Source: a virus | Length of the DNA: 64,000 nucleotides | IMG/VR virus record: IMGVR_UViG_3300017987_000063 | Coordinates: 1-64,000 of that record | Direction: 5' to 3' (one strand) | Shown: positions 38,099 to 45,508 of the stretch, one piece after another | Numbering within the stretch: position 1 is the first letter of the stretch | Layout: each line of letters opens with the position of its first letter | Made by a program: the position numbers and the translations under genes | The notes under the pieces: model-generated | Seen by the model: only the letters and a program-made list of their open reading frames with translations | Database searches by the model: none | Told to the model about the DNA's origin: nothing

Positions 38099-39031
38099 TA
38101 CCTCTGGCCGGAAAAAGTGCGCTTTTTCCAATATTTCTCGCGCCTCTTCCATCGAACACTCGGCAGGGTCTTTACGGGGGTACAGATATGCCGCTTCTTC
38201 CACCGGAATGCGCCTGTAAAGGGCTTTTCCTATGCGCCCCGCTGCTTCCTTACCCGGCCCATCGTTATCAAGGAATAACACCACTGGGCAGCCCCATTCA
38301 ACCAGTTTTTGCTCCTTCTGCACCGTAAGAGAGGAGCCCATGAGCCCTAAAATATCAAACTCAGGCAGTTTCCACTGCCACAGCTTTAAAACGTCCATAA
38401 GCCCCTCAACCAGCACAATCTTAGGCTTTCCTTCTAGTTTCCATTCCCCATAAAAATGAAGCCGCTTTTTCAGCCCAAGCAGTCCCTTATAGCGGGGTCG
38501 GGTCTTACTTGGTTTCAAGAGCCTGCCCTCCGCGCCCACGAGCTTGCCGCTTTCGTCCCGCACCGGAAATACCACTCGTCCATCGGACTCGGCGATTCTG
38601 ATACCCCATTCTTTAGCCGTATCAAAGTAAACCCCCCGGTTCAGGATATAATTCGGCACCGCCTTCCGATAACCGGACAGAATCTCCTCCTCAAGTTCGG
38701 GGTCTGTGACTGATGGAGCGGCGACACTGCCCGGCCCCATGCGCTCGTTAAGCTCCACAAACTCCATAAGCTCCGGCAGTGACTTCTTACCGAACCACTC
38801 CAGCTTTCGCACCATCGTTCGCAGGTTCCGACCTTTATGCCCGCATGTAAAGCAGTTAAATGGGCTGGCACCCCCTTCCACGGCCTTAATTCCCATCGAG
38901 GGATGCCTGTCCTCTCCATCTTCATGCGTCCACCGGGCAAGTGGGCACTCCATCGTGTACTCAGGCTCCGATGCCCGTACCCGCTTCGCACCGATTAACT
39001 CTAGGAATGTTTCAATATCCGATGCTTTCAT
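38087..39031 (-). CDS. DNA primase (CHC2 zinc finger plus TOPRIM)
   Basis: A 314-residue primase that makes RNA primers for DNA synthesis. The zinc-binding domain has CPLARWTHEDG and CFTCGHKG near residues 29 and 60. The TOPRIM catalytic acids are in VLVEGLMDVL and VVLFLDNDGPGK. It is compact, with no helicase domain, and the DnaB-like helicase is encoded separately upstream. A GAGG site precedes the ATG. A parS-like palindrome lies 12 bases upstream of the start. Confidence 0.92.
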   Translation of the reverse strand: MKASDIETFLELIGAKRVRASEPEYTMECPLARWTHEDGEDRHPSMGIKAVEGGASPFNCFTCGHKGRNLRTMVRKLEWFGKKSLPELMEFVELNERMGPGSVAAPSVTDPELEEEILSGYRKAVPNYILNRGVYFDTAKEWGIRIAESDGRVVFPVRDESGKLVGAEGRLLKPSKTRPRYKGLLGLKKRLHFYGEWKLEGKPKIVLVEGLMDVLKLWQWKLPEFDILGLMGSSLTVQKEQKLVEWGCPVVLFLDNDGPGKEAAGRIGKALYRRIPVEEAAYLYPRKDPAECSMEEAREILEKAHFFRPEVLTF

Positions 39032-39042
39032 GTTTACCTCAA

Positions 39043-39058
39043 TGTTTCACGTGAAACA
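39043..39058. promoter_or_regulatory. parS: Perfect parS-like palindrome
   Basis: TGTTTCACGTGAAACA, a perfect 16-bp palindrome identical to the consensus binding site of bacterial chromosomal ParB (Spo0J). It lies in the 49-base gap between the primase start and the preceding gene. It could nucleate host or phage ParB for partition, silencing or regulation of the primase. Confidence 0.85.
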
Positions 39059-39080
39059 ATTGGAAAAAAGCCGTTTAAAA

Positions 39081-39347
39081 TCAAGACCTTCCGAGAATAA
39101 AACCCGCAATTGCGACAGGCTTTAAACCCACGCGCAGCATATTTTTAATCACCGCGATGGCATCCGTACTTAGACCCGTAGGATCTTCCCGCCAATCATG
39201 ATTCCGGATCGCCGTACAGGTGTCTGCGCAGGCCCGCGCACCCCACTGGACGTTATGGTTGAGGAAGCCATCTATCCACTCCTCAAGATGCCGGGCGACC
39301 CGCTCGGCTGCGACTTTAAGCTTATTTTGTCCCTTCGTGAGACCCAC
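39081..39347 (-). CDS. Small helical protein of unknown function
   Basis: An 88-residue protein with a GTG start chosen for the AAGGAGG site 8 bases upstream within the preceding gene. It is helical with a Trp pair (HLEEWIDGFLNHNVQW) and a closing hydrophobic helix. It overlaps the upstream gene by 26 bases. No family recognised. Confidence 0.72.
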   Translation of the reverse strand: MGLTKGQNKLKVAAERVARHLEEWIDGFLNHNVQWGARACADTCTAIRNHDWREDPTGLSTDAIAVIKNMLRVGLKPVAIAGFILGRS

Positions 39348-39723
39348 AGTTACATCCTCCTTCCTTCTCGACAAATACGTCCGCCATGCCCAGCGACGCC
39401 ACACCGTCACCCGCATCCTCCTCCAGCAGGGTAAGGAAGATAAAGAGATAGTTTATCATGTCCACCACCCTGCCTTCCACCGGCTCGCTGCGTACCTCTC
39501 TATCGTTGAGCCATGTTAAAAGGGCATCGAAGTGTTTCAGGAAGTAAACCGCCCACACGTCAATCGGGTCAATATTCCGGCCTTCCAGCCGCTTTGCGCC
39601 CTCCTTAAAGTTGTTATTCGCGTCCTTACCCTGCGTATAATCATGGCCTTTGGTCTCCAGCAGGGGAACGCACTTCTGCATGAAAGTCTCCTTGATTTTT
39701 TCAAGCCGTGTCTTCGCGTCCAT
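39322..39723 (-). CDS. DUF1599-like (nucleotide-modification-associated) protein
   Basis: A 133-residue helical protein. The segments KGHDYTQGKDANNNFKEGAK, VWAVYFLKHFDALLTWL and RVVDMINYLFIFLTLLEE match a family of phage proteins proposed to act with nucleotide-modifying enzymes. The regularly spaced acidic residues suggest an all-alpha NTP-pyrophosphatase-like fold. A short Cys tail (GGCNCGSH) is at the C-terminus. The exact substrate is unknown. Confidence 0.65.
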   Translation of the reverse strand: MDAKTRLEKIKETFMQKCVPLLETKGHDYTQGKDANNNFKEGAKRLEGRNIDPIDVWAVYFLKHFDALLTWLNDREVRSEPVEGRVVDMINYLFIFLTLLEEDAGDGVASLGMADVFVEKEGGCNCGSHEGTK

Positions 39724-39904
39724 GTCTACTCCTTTCCATTAAATTTTCCCGCATAGCCCCAATATGCGCCTTTTGCCCGCAATAGGGGCACCGAATATTC
39801 CACCTGTCCGCCCTATGTTCAAACTCAGTCCCGCACGTGCAGGCTATCTTGAGCATATTAACCTGCGGAGTCCAGCGGGCATCCAGTATCTTCATTTGAC
39901 CCAT
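39701..39904 (-). CDS. Small zinc-ribbon protein
   Basis: A 67-residue protein starting MGQMKILDARW (GAGG upstream). ACTCGTEF and RCPYCGQK form a CxC/CxxC zinc ribbon. It overlaps both neighbouring genes. Confidence 0.7.
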   Translation of the reverse strand: MGQMKILDARWTPQVNMLKIACTCGTEFEHRADRWNIRCPYCGQKAHIGAMRENLMERSRHGREDTA

Positions 39905-40028
39905 AATCGGTAACCTCAAATTTGGTATTGGGGCAATAGGCATGTAAAGCCACCGCCACGTTATCCTTGTTTAGCCAGAACTCCTCGTCTGGCCAATCCC
40001 ATTTTATTTTTATCACTATTTTAGGCAT
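39858..40028 (-). CDS. Small protein (56 aa)
   Basis: Reads MPKIVIKIKWDWPDEEFW at the start and ends GCPLDSAG; a beta strand followed by a charged Trp-rich turn. AGGAGGTGAGAAC precedes the ATG. It overlaps the zinc-ribbon gene by 47 bases in another frame. Function unknown. Confidence 0.68.
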   Translation of the reverse strand: MPKIVIKIKWDWPDEEFWLNKDNVAVALHAYCPNTKFEVTDYGSNEDTGCPLDSAG

Positions 40029-40032
40029 GTTC

Positions 40033-40296
40033 TCACCTCCTTATGTTTTTCAAATAAGCCCTGCACCGCAAAAAAGGGCATCCATTCACGTCAAACTCTC
40101 CGGTAAACTCCAGCGCGGTCTCTATTGGCTTGGGACACTGGCCATTTTTATTGAAAATGCAATCCAGCATCGGGCAACGGGCAGTGGGCCGCCTACTCGT
40201 CTCGATTAAAATATCGCTGAAGCACTGTTCGCAATAAGCCGCCCCCTCTACCAGCTTATCCCCGCAGTTGTTACAGTTACCTTCTATTTCTCGCAT
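40033..40296 (-). CDS. Zinc-ribbon protein of unknown function
   Basis: An 87-residue protein with two Cys sets: CNNCGDKL and CEQCF near the N-terminus, then CPMLDC, CPKP, CPFLRC further on. Eight or more Cys could bind two zinc ions. It overlaps the upstream DCEE gene by 20 bases. Confidence 0.72.
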   Translation of the reverse strand: MREIEGNCNNCGDKLVEGAAYCEQCFSDILIETSRRPTARCPMLDCIFNKNGQCPKPIETALEFTGEFDVNGCPFLRCRAYLKNIRR

Positions 40297-40573
40297 CGTG
40301 TGCCTCCTGTATTCCTATGACATTCTTAACCCAATTTTTAAATCCATCCAGCCCTTTCACGAATATATCTTCCTGCTCAAATATAACCCCCTCAATATAC
40401 TCCAGCTTTACGTCAAAATATCCGCGAGGATTCGGAGGATGTTTTACCCTCCAGTAAATCAAGCGGTCGCGTTCGTCCCAAAATTCCTCGCAGTCCAGAT
40501 TCTCCAGCATGTAATCAATGGCTTCCCGTATCTCCGGCTCAATAATCAAGGGGCTCTTCCTCGCCGATTTCAA
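40277..40573 (-). CDS. DCEE-motif protein
   Basis: A 98-residue protein with YMLENLDCEEFWDERDRLIY followed by FDVKLEYIEG and a Trp-containing helix. It is the most compact carrier of the repeated LExLDCEE motif, so it may represent the whole domain. It overlaps the DnaB-like helicase stop by 35 bases. Confidence 0.72.
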   Translation of the reverse strand: MKSARKSPLIIEPEIREAIDYMLENLDCEEFWDERDRLIYWRVKHPPNPRGYFDVKLEYIEGVIFEQEDIFVKGLDGFKNWVKNVIGIQEAHDARNRR

Positions 40574-43109
40574 TATCGTCCGGCACCCCTTTTACAAGGC
40601 TGTCCCCCTCCCTGCCGACCAGCCCTGTCTCGGTAAAGTCATTATCCATAAAATTCCAGTTTAACAGGAACTCCACAAGCTCGTCCTCCCTGTTTTTAAG
40701 CAGCCGAACCAGCATAGTCTTATCCGTCAAGTGGTCTTGATTGCGGAACAGGGCGAGGATAACATCCGCGTTCTGTGGCAGCCTGTCGCTCAACCCGACG
40801 TTCTCCATCCCCGCCCGCAGGCTTTTAAGGTTGACCTGCTTATTGAACTGGGCAGTAATCGCCACCGGAACATGCTGCCTGTGCGCCATCAGGGTAATAT
40901 CATCCGCGATATTCGTAACCCGCTCCCACATTGAAGTGGCCTTTTTCCAATCCATAAACAGGTAAACACCATCCACGAACACAATATCCGGCTTCGTAGC
41001 ATTCACCACCCGCTCCACGTCCGGCACCGTGCTTACATCCTCTGCACCGATCATGTGTAGTCCGCCCTTACCGGCCAGTAAATCCAGCGCATCCCATAAT
41101 TTTTTCTCGTCAAAGGCTCCGAGCGTTCCCTTCCTTAGCCTGTGGTGTGGGACACCCGCTAAAATGGCATAAAACCGGCGAATCATGGCTATCTTGCTCA
41201 TTTCCATCGTCACAATCAGCACTTTTTTACCCATCTGCCATGCCGCCCACGCCAGAAACAGCAGGAAAAAGGTGTTGTGGGCGACCAGACCATTGGCGAC
41301 AAAATTATGAGTTTCCAACACCGTAAAATCGAACACTCTTCTTTCACCCACATTCTGTACCTTTTCCACCCGATCCCATATTATGTCAGGACTGCTCAAC
41401 CATTCAAATTCGTGGAGTAGCCCCTTATTAGCTCTTATCAAGCCTTGAAACATTCTCCGGCTAACCCTTCCCGAATTGTGCTTATTCAAAAACTCGCGAG
41501 CCCCCCACCGCCGGGGGTTTGTTAGCCCCAAGCACTTTGCGGCCTTTGTAAATAGCCCCTCTCTGTCCGCTGGCCGAACCCCCTTATGTTTGCGGTTTAC
41601 TTTAGCTATTGTAATGATTCTTTCCCTTATCTCTTTGCTTACTGGAACAGCATCAATATTTGGATTGCAACTGGGATTTAGTTTCGCCAACGCCGTACTT
41701 TTCGGGCCGGGAATGTCGGTAAATACAGTTTTAAATGCCTCCCGCGACGTACTGTCAACGATAAACTCCCATGACTTGAATTTCCGGCCATTACAGCGGC
41801 TTATTTTCACTCGTTTCCTGCCGCTGATCCCGAAACGCATTAACAGCTTTTGAATATCGTCAATCATTCCCTCCGATCCCAGTCCAATGCCTATGCAGCC
41901 GCGCTTATCGATATAACCATCTCCAGCCCATAACACCTCAATAAAGCGGATCAAAGTTTTATATGGAAGCCGGAACACCCCTACCGGCACTCTTTTTTCG
42001 GTCGCCTTCTCGTGCCCCAGTCCATATTTTTTCAATAATTTCGCCCTGATATTCCCTTTAATACCATAGTCATATTTGCCATGCTTCCGCTTATGTATCT
42101 CACATCCGATTGCGGATGCCGCCTTTTTCACAACGCTTAAAAAAGCGGCACATCCGCTTGTAATGGTGACACTGCTCCCTGTATAACCGCCTTCGGATAA
42201 TAGGGCCGCTAATAATTCAACCTCGCCAATAGGCTGATTCACCGGCATCTCTGGCTCCGGCACCATCTTGGCTGCCGCTATATAATCTTCCTGCTGCAAC
42301 TCCGATGCCTTGGCCCAGCCTCGCTGTGTCAAAAAGGGATGCTCCGGCGTTACTGTAATGCGCCGACCAGAACGTGTTTCAACCTCGACACACGCCTTAA
42401 TTCCGGTATCCAGATGGGCGAATGGTTTAACAGATTTAAACCGCCCTCCTGCTTTTTCAAAAGTTAGCAGCTTACGTTGCTCGTGAACAGCGTCCTTCGC
42501 GCTCGGCCACTCCCCCGTTAAAGGGTCATAGATAGGTGTATCTTCGGCAACGCATTTCCCCGTACCCGGTCGGGCAACTATCAGGATGGTTTCCCCCTCA
42601 TGCCAGCCGTAAGTAGCCTCGTTTAAAGTCCCCCACGGAGTAATGATGCCGTCCGGCCCGCCGATTTTCTTGATAAGCTCGTACCTGTCCCGCTGGAGTT
42701 TTACCGTAGATTTTGCCATAACGTCCAGCACGATCTCCGAAGTCGCCCCGATCCTCGCCGCCGCCGTCCCGGTATCCGTCAGCCCGCGCCGTGCCGCCGC
42801 GAAGTCCCCCCTGCGGATTGCTGCCTCAACGCTTCCAATACCCTCCAGCATAACGCTTCGGGTCTCGCGCTCCAGCATTTTATCAACGTAGTACTCCAGA
42901 GGCTCAAGAGCTTCCTCAACCTCAAACGAGTAATCCGTCTTTAGCGCGGTCTCCGTGGGCATGGTGCCGTATTTCTTCCGGTGTTCAAGGATGTGTTCAA
43001 GAGTTCTTCGATGGTCTTTGAAGAAGTCCGGCGATACCCCGCGCTCACTCAGGAGTTCAAGCCGGGGATCGGCCAGCAGTCTCGTTATTATCTGCCGTTC
43101 AAGCCCCAT
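40539..43109 (-). CDS. dnaB: DnaB-like replicative helicase, intein-containing
   Basis: The mature protein is 429 residues. The N-terminal part is the helical DnaB N domain. Walker A is split by the intein as ARPGTGK/TFFLL; Walker B is IVFVDGVYLF; later motifs include HVPVAITAQFN and the arginine finger region ADVILALFRN. The C-terminus is acidic. It lies directly downstream of its loader gene. Helicase function depends on intein removal because the insertion divides GKT. Confidence 0.92.
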   Translation of the reverse strand: MGLERQIITRLLADPRLELLSERGVSPDFFKDHRRTLEHILEHRKKYGTMPTETALKTDYSFEVEEALEPLEYYVDKMLERETRSVMLEGIGSVEAAIRRGDFAAARRGLTDTGTAAARIGATSEIVLDVMAKSTVKLQRDRYELIKKIGGPDGIITPWGTLNEATYGWHEGETILIVARPGTGKCVAEDTPIYDPLTGEWPSAKDAVHEQRKLLTFEKAGGRFKSVKPFAHLDTGIKACVEVETRSGRRITVTPEHPFLTQRGWAKASELQQEDYIAAAKMVPEPEMPVNQPIGEVELLAALLSEGGYTGSSVTITSGCAAFLSVVKKAASAIGCEIHKRKHGKYDYGIKGNIRAKLLKKYGLGHEKATEKRVPVGVFRLPYKTLIRFIEVLWAGDGYIDKRGCIGIGLGSEGMIDDIQKLLMRFGISGRKRVKISRCNGRKFKSWEFIVDSTSREAFKTVFTDIPGPKSTALAKLNPSCNPNIDAVPVSKEIRERIITIAKVNRKHKGVRPADREGLFTKAAKCLGLTNPRRWGAREFLNKHNSGRVSRRMFQGLIRANKGLLHEFEWLSSPDIIWDRVEKVQNVGERRVFDFTVLETHNFVANGLVAHNTFFLLFLAWAAWQMGKKVLIVTMEMSKIAMIRRFYAILAGVPHHRLRKGTLGAFDEKKLWDALDLLAGKGGLHMIGAEDVSTVPDVERVVNATKPDIVFVDGVYLFMDWKKATSMWERVTNIADDITLMAHRQHVPVAITAQFNKQVNLKSLRAGMENVGLSDRLPQNADVILALFRNQDHLTDKTMLVRLLKNREDELVEFLLNWNFMDNDFTETGLVGREGDSLVKGVPDDIEIGEEEPLDY
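41274..42554 (-). mobile_element. DnaB intein with LAGLIDADG endonuclease (427 aa)
   Basis: Begins CVAEDTPIYDP after GTGK and ends LVAHN before Thr. Splicing blocks are TPEHPFLTQRGW and VFDFTVLETHNFVANG. LAGLIDADG helices are VELLAALLSEGG and FIEVLWAGDGYI. The insertion is inside the P-loop, a site used by inteins in many RecA-fold ATPases. Confidence 0.93.
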
Positions 43110-43701
43110 TCTCCGCTCCTATCGTAGCCGTTTTGCGCCACTGAACGCCTTTAAGCTCCAGCATTACCGCGCTTTCCATTAAAAGCGCCATGAAAGACTG
43201 GCTGTAACCCGCTTTTAAAAGGCCGGAAGGCGCGACATTCGTGGTTATCAAGGTAATCTGTAGGTTCTGCGCCCGCGCCCTTATAATTTCCTCAACTGTG
43301 GCCTCTGTAAAGCCGGACGCGGCCTTGTATTCCTTGCCGAGGTCGTCTATTACCAGAACGTCCACATCTAAAGCCCTGTCGTACCACGTGCCGCCCTCAT
43401 CAAACTCCCGCTTGGCGATAATCATATCCCGAAGCTCCCCCGCCCTGACAAATAAAGCCGTGTAGCCCCTGCGCCGGTACTCTTTGGCGATGGCTATAGC
43501 CGCCGAGGTCTTTCCGGTTCCATTATCCCCCCACAGCACAATTCCTAATCCATCCCCATAATTATCGCGCTCAAGATACTCGATCAAGGTCTTCTTGTGT
43601 GTGGCTGTATCGGGAATTTGGGAAATGGAAACACCGTAGAACCTGCGGCCTACATGCATCCGCTCATAATCAGCTTGCTGGAGCTTCCGCCTTTTCATCC
43701 T
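43099..43701 (-). CDS. DnaC-like AAA+ helicase loader
   Basis: A 200-residue protein. The start MKRRKLQQADYERM follows GGAGCAGG. Walker A is GDNGTGKTSA, Walker B is VLVIDDLGKE, and sensor 1 is ITLITTNVAP. This is the DnaC/DnaI type that loads the ring helicase at the origin. It overlaps the initiator gene upstream and the helicase gene downstream, matching the lambda O-P arrangement. Confidence 0.9.
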   Translation of the reverse strand, partial: RMKRRKLQQADYERMHVGRRFYGVSISQIPDTATHKKTLIEYLERDNYGDGLGIVLWGDNGTGKTSAAIAIAKEYRRRGYTALFVRAGELRDMIIAKREFDEGGTWYDRALDVDVLVIDDLGKEYKAASGFTEATVEEIIRARAQNLQITLITTNVAPSGLLKAGYSQSFMALLMESAVMLELKGVQWRKTATIGAENGA

Positions 43702-44689
43702 GTCCTGCTCCTCGTTCCCATCCAAGTATCTTCATAAGGTCTTCCACTGTCTCTCCAGCCGTGGCGGGGTCATATTCCCGCGCCGCTCGTGGGTCACGCT
43801 TTTCCGGTATATCCCCCTTCTCCCTGTAGTATTTTATAGTCTCCCGGAAGCCAAGTATAATCCCAGGAGTAGGGTATAAGGCGCTCACGCCGATGGCTTT
43901 ATACAGTTTATGCCAGCACTCAAAGGTAAAAGTTATCAATAAAACCGCCTCAACCGGCCCCATAATGTCGTAAAACTTATTCAACTGCCCTGCCTCCTTG
44001 CCGGTAAGACCGCCGCTAACATCCGCAGTTAACTCTCTCTGCTTGGCATACAAGGCCCGAATATCCGCCTTTGTGTAGTCATGAATCTCTTTTATTACTG
44101 GTTCTCTAGGAGACTTAACCCTCTTTGCCTTTTTACCCTGTCTTTTAACTCTTGCCGCCGTTGCCCTATTTTTACCCCGCTGGAGAGCTTGCGCAAGTGA
44201 TTGCGCCTTCCCATCGGCGTGCGCCCGTAAGGGCGTCTCGCTATGTTCTTCATCTTTGTTTGTTTTTATTAAAGATTTATCTTTAATATCTTGTATTATT
44301 ATGTCACGCACCTGCGATGGAACGTATTCCTTATCCTGCGATGGAATACGTTCCATTATCTCTGATGGAATAAAGGCGGGTAATTTATGGTCTATAAGCC
44401 CCGTTTCCTGTGTTAATCCCAGCCCTCTTCTGGTGGTTGAAATTATACCCATTTCCCTGAGTTTGCGGTATGCTCTATCAATAGTAGGCACAGATAACCC
44501 TAACCTATCTGCCAGAGTTTTATGGCCAACAATGCACTTGGATTTTTTGCCATAGCAATAGGTCGTAAGAGCTACATAGACTTGGCAGGTAGTAGGGTCA
44601 AGCGAAAAAATAACGTCTGGATGGACTTTTGCAAATCGCTTTAGTGTTCGCTCGTTATCTTTTTTTGCATCCTTTTTTTGCTTTTTCAT
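43670..44689 (-). CDS. Replication initiator-like winged-helix protein
   Basis: A 339-residue protein. Residues 30-95 form a winged helix: CQVYVALTTYCYGKKSKC, then HKTLADRLGLSVPTIDRAYR and KLREMGIISTTRRGLG. The middle is Lys/Arg rich and includes three IPSQ-like repeats encoded by DNA iterons. The C-terminal region (residues 215-300) resembles DnaD/DnaT-type helices that contact the loader. The gene order initiator-loader-helicase and the origin-like DNA inside the gene mirror lambda O. Confidence 0.8.
   Translation of the reverse strand: MKKQKKDAKKDNERTLKRFAKVHPDVIFSLDPTTCQVYVALTTYCYGKKSKCIVGHKTLADRLGLSVPTIDRAYRKLREMGIISTTRRGLGLTQETGLIDHKLPAFIPSEIMERIPSQDKEYVPSQVRDIIIQDIKDKSLIKTNKDEEHSETPLRAHADGKAQSLAQALQRGKNRATAARVKRQGKKAKRVKSPREPVIKEIHDYTKADIRALYAKQRELTADVSGGLTGKEAGQLNKFYDIMGPVEAVLLITFTFECWHKLYKAIGVSALYPTPGIILGFRETIKYYREKGDIPEKRDPRAAREYDPATAGETVEDLMKILGWERGAGQDEKAEAPAS
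44192..44205. repeat. 14-bp hairpin repeat, copy 6 of 9 (inside initiator gene)
   Basis: Plus strand CGCAAGTGATTGCG; on the coding strand it reads CGCAATCACTTGCG and encodes part of AQSLAQA. Opposite orientation to most copies. Confidence 0.88.
44252..44372. other. Predicted replication origin
   Basis: Two 20-bp direct repeats start CCTGCGATGGAA (44311-44330 and 44335-44354), each ending in a GGAA-N4-TTCC palindrome, and a third partial copy TCTGATGGAA follows at 44361. The repeat period is 24 bp. Beside them is a 50-bp AT-rich stretch containing a perfect 18-bp palindrome at 44269-44286 (TTAAAGAT arms). Iterons plus an AT-rich unwinding element inside an initiator gene is the lambda-type origin layout. 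Confidence 0.72.
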
Positions 44690-45126
44690 TTATTTTTCCC
44701 CCGCTTCCTCGCTGGAGGGGTCTCCTCTTCCTGCTCCTCTACGGCTTTTTGCAATACATAAGGAGGCGCCCCTTCACGAATTAAAAGGCGCAAATAATCC
44801 GCGTCGGTCTCTGCCTGCAAAATCAGACCTTCTTTTATAAGCGTCCGCTCAAATTCTGCAATAACATTGCCTGTAATGTAGCGGTAGCCATTTACCTCTT
44901 TAAAAAGTTTAGCCCATGCCCTTCCAAGTTCCAGCCGTATTCCTTCATCTTCACAACCTCGTGCAGCATCGTAAAGAGGGTCGAGCGCGAAGGCATCCGC
45001 AAATTCCCTAAAAACCGGATCGTCATTTCCTTTTTTGTGTAGTCTGAAGATTATCGAAAGCTCGTTCTTCCGCCATTCTAGCTCAACTTTAATTGGGATA
45101 ATATCGGTAAGCGTATCTGTAGGCAT
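44686..45126 (-). CDS. Protein of unknown function upstream of the initiator
   Basis: A 146-residue acidic helical protein (FREFADAFALDPLYDAARG; ITGNVIAEFERTLIKEGLI) with a basic C-terminal tail KRGKNK. GGAGAAGGAGG precedes its ATG. It is the first gene of the replication operon, behind its own promoter and a leader hairpin, so it may regulate initiation. No family recognised. Confidence 0.72.
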   Translation of the reverse strand: MPTDTLTDIIPIKVELEWRKNELSIIFRLHKKGNDDPVFREFADAFALDPLYDAARGCEDEGIRLELGRAWAKLFKEVNGYRYITGNVIAEFERTLIKEGLILQAETDADYLRLLIREGAPPYVLQKAVEEQEEETPPARKRGKNK

Positions 45127-45151
45127 ACAACCTCCTTCTCCTTAAATAATG

Positions 45152-45212
45152 AAGCCCGCCGAGGGCAGCAAAATGATGGGTAGAAAAGGTGCGCTACACT
45201 CCCGGCGGGCTT
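45152..45212 (-). promoter_or_regulatory. Leader hairpin (possible attenuator) of the replication operon
   Basis: AAGCCCGCCG at one end and CGGCGGGCTT at the other, a 10-bp perfect stem around a 41-base loop, between the promoter and the first gene of the operon. On the plus strand it is followed by TTTTGATTTT, so it may also terminate antisense transcription. Confidence 0.6.
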
Positions 45213-45246
45213 TTGATTTTCTTTATGTATCCACCCATCGTTCGGA

Positions 45247-45275
45247 AGCATAGCATCCCGTGCCGCGCATGTCAA
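45247..45275 (-). promoter_or_regulatory. Extended -10 sigma70 promoter of the replication operon
   Basis: TTGACA, 17 bases ending GATGC, TATGCT on the minus strand. TGC before the -10 compensates for the weaker -10. G/C-rich spacer, unlike class A. Confidence 0.82.
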
Positions 45276-45283
45276 GTAAAAAA

Positions 45284-45508
45284 TCAGCAATGGGGGCAAT
45301 TTTCCTCATCAGTATCGAAAAGAAGCATATCCATAAGCATTTCTTCCTTAGCTTCCAGATAGGTCTTTCGCTGCATTTTATTGGGATACAGGCTATCAAC
45401 CACCTTTTTTGCCGCCTGTTTTAAAGGGCACTTGTCGCTGTTTACGTCCGGACATTTATCACAACCTTCCGGCCCCGCGCACCCGCTGAAGTCAATTAGG
45501 TCTTTCAT
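45284..45508 (-). CDS. Small Cys-rich protein
   Basis: A 74-residue protein starting MKDLIDFSGCAGPEG; GGAGAGG precedes the ATG. Cys residues in GCDKCPD, DKCPLK and the terminal NCPHC could bind metal. It overlaps the upstream gene stop by one base. Function unknown. Confidence 0.7.
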   Translation of the reverse strand: MKDLIDFSGCAGPEGCDKCPDVNSDKCPLKQAAKKVVDSLYPNKMQRKTYLEAKEEMLMDMLLFDTDEENCPHC

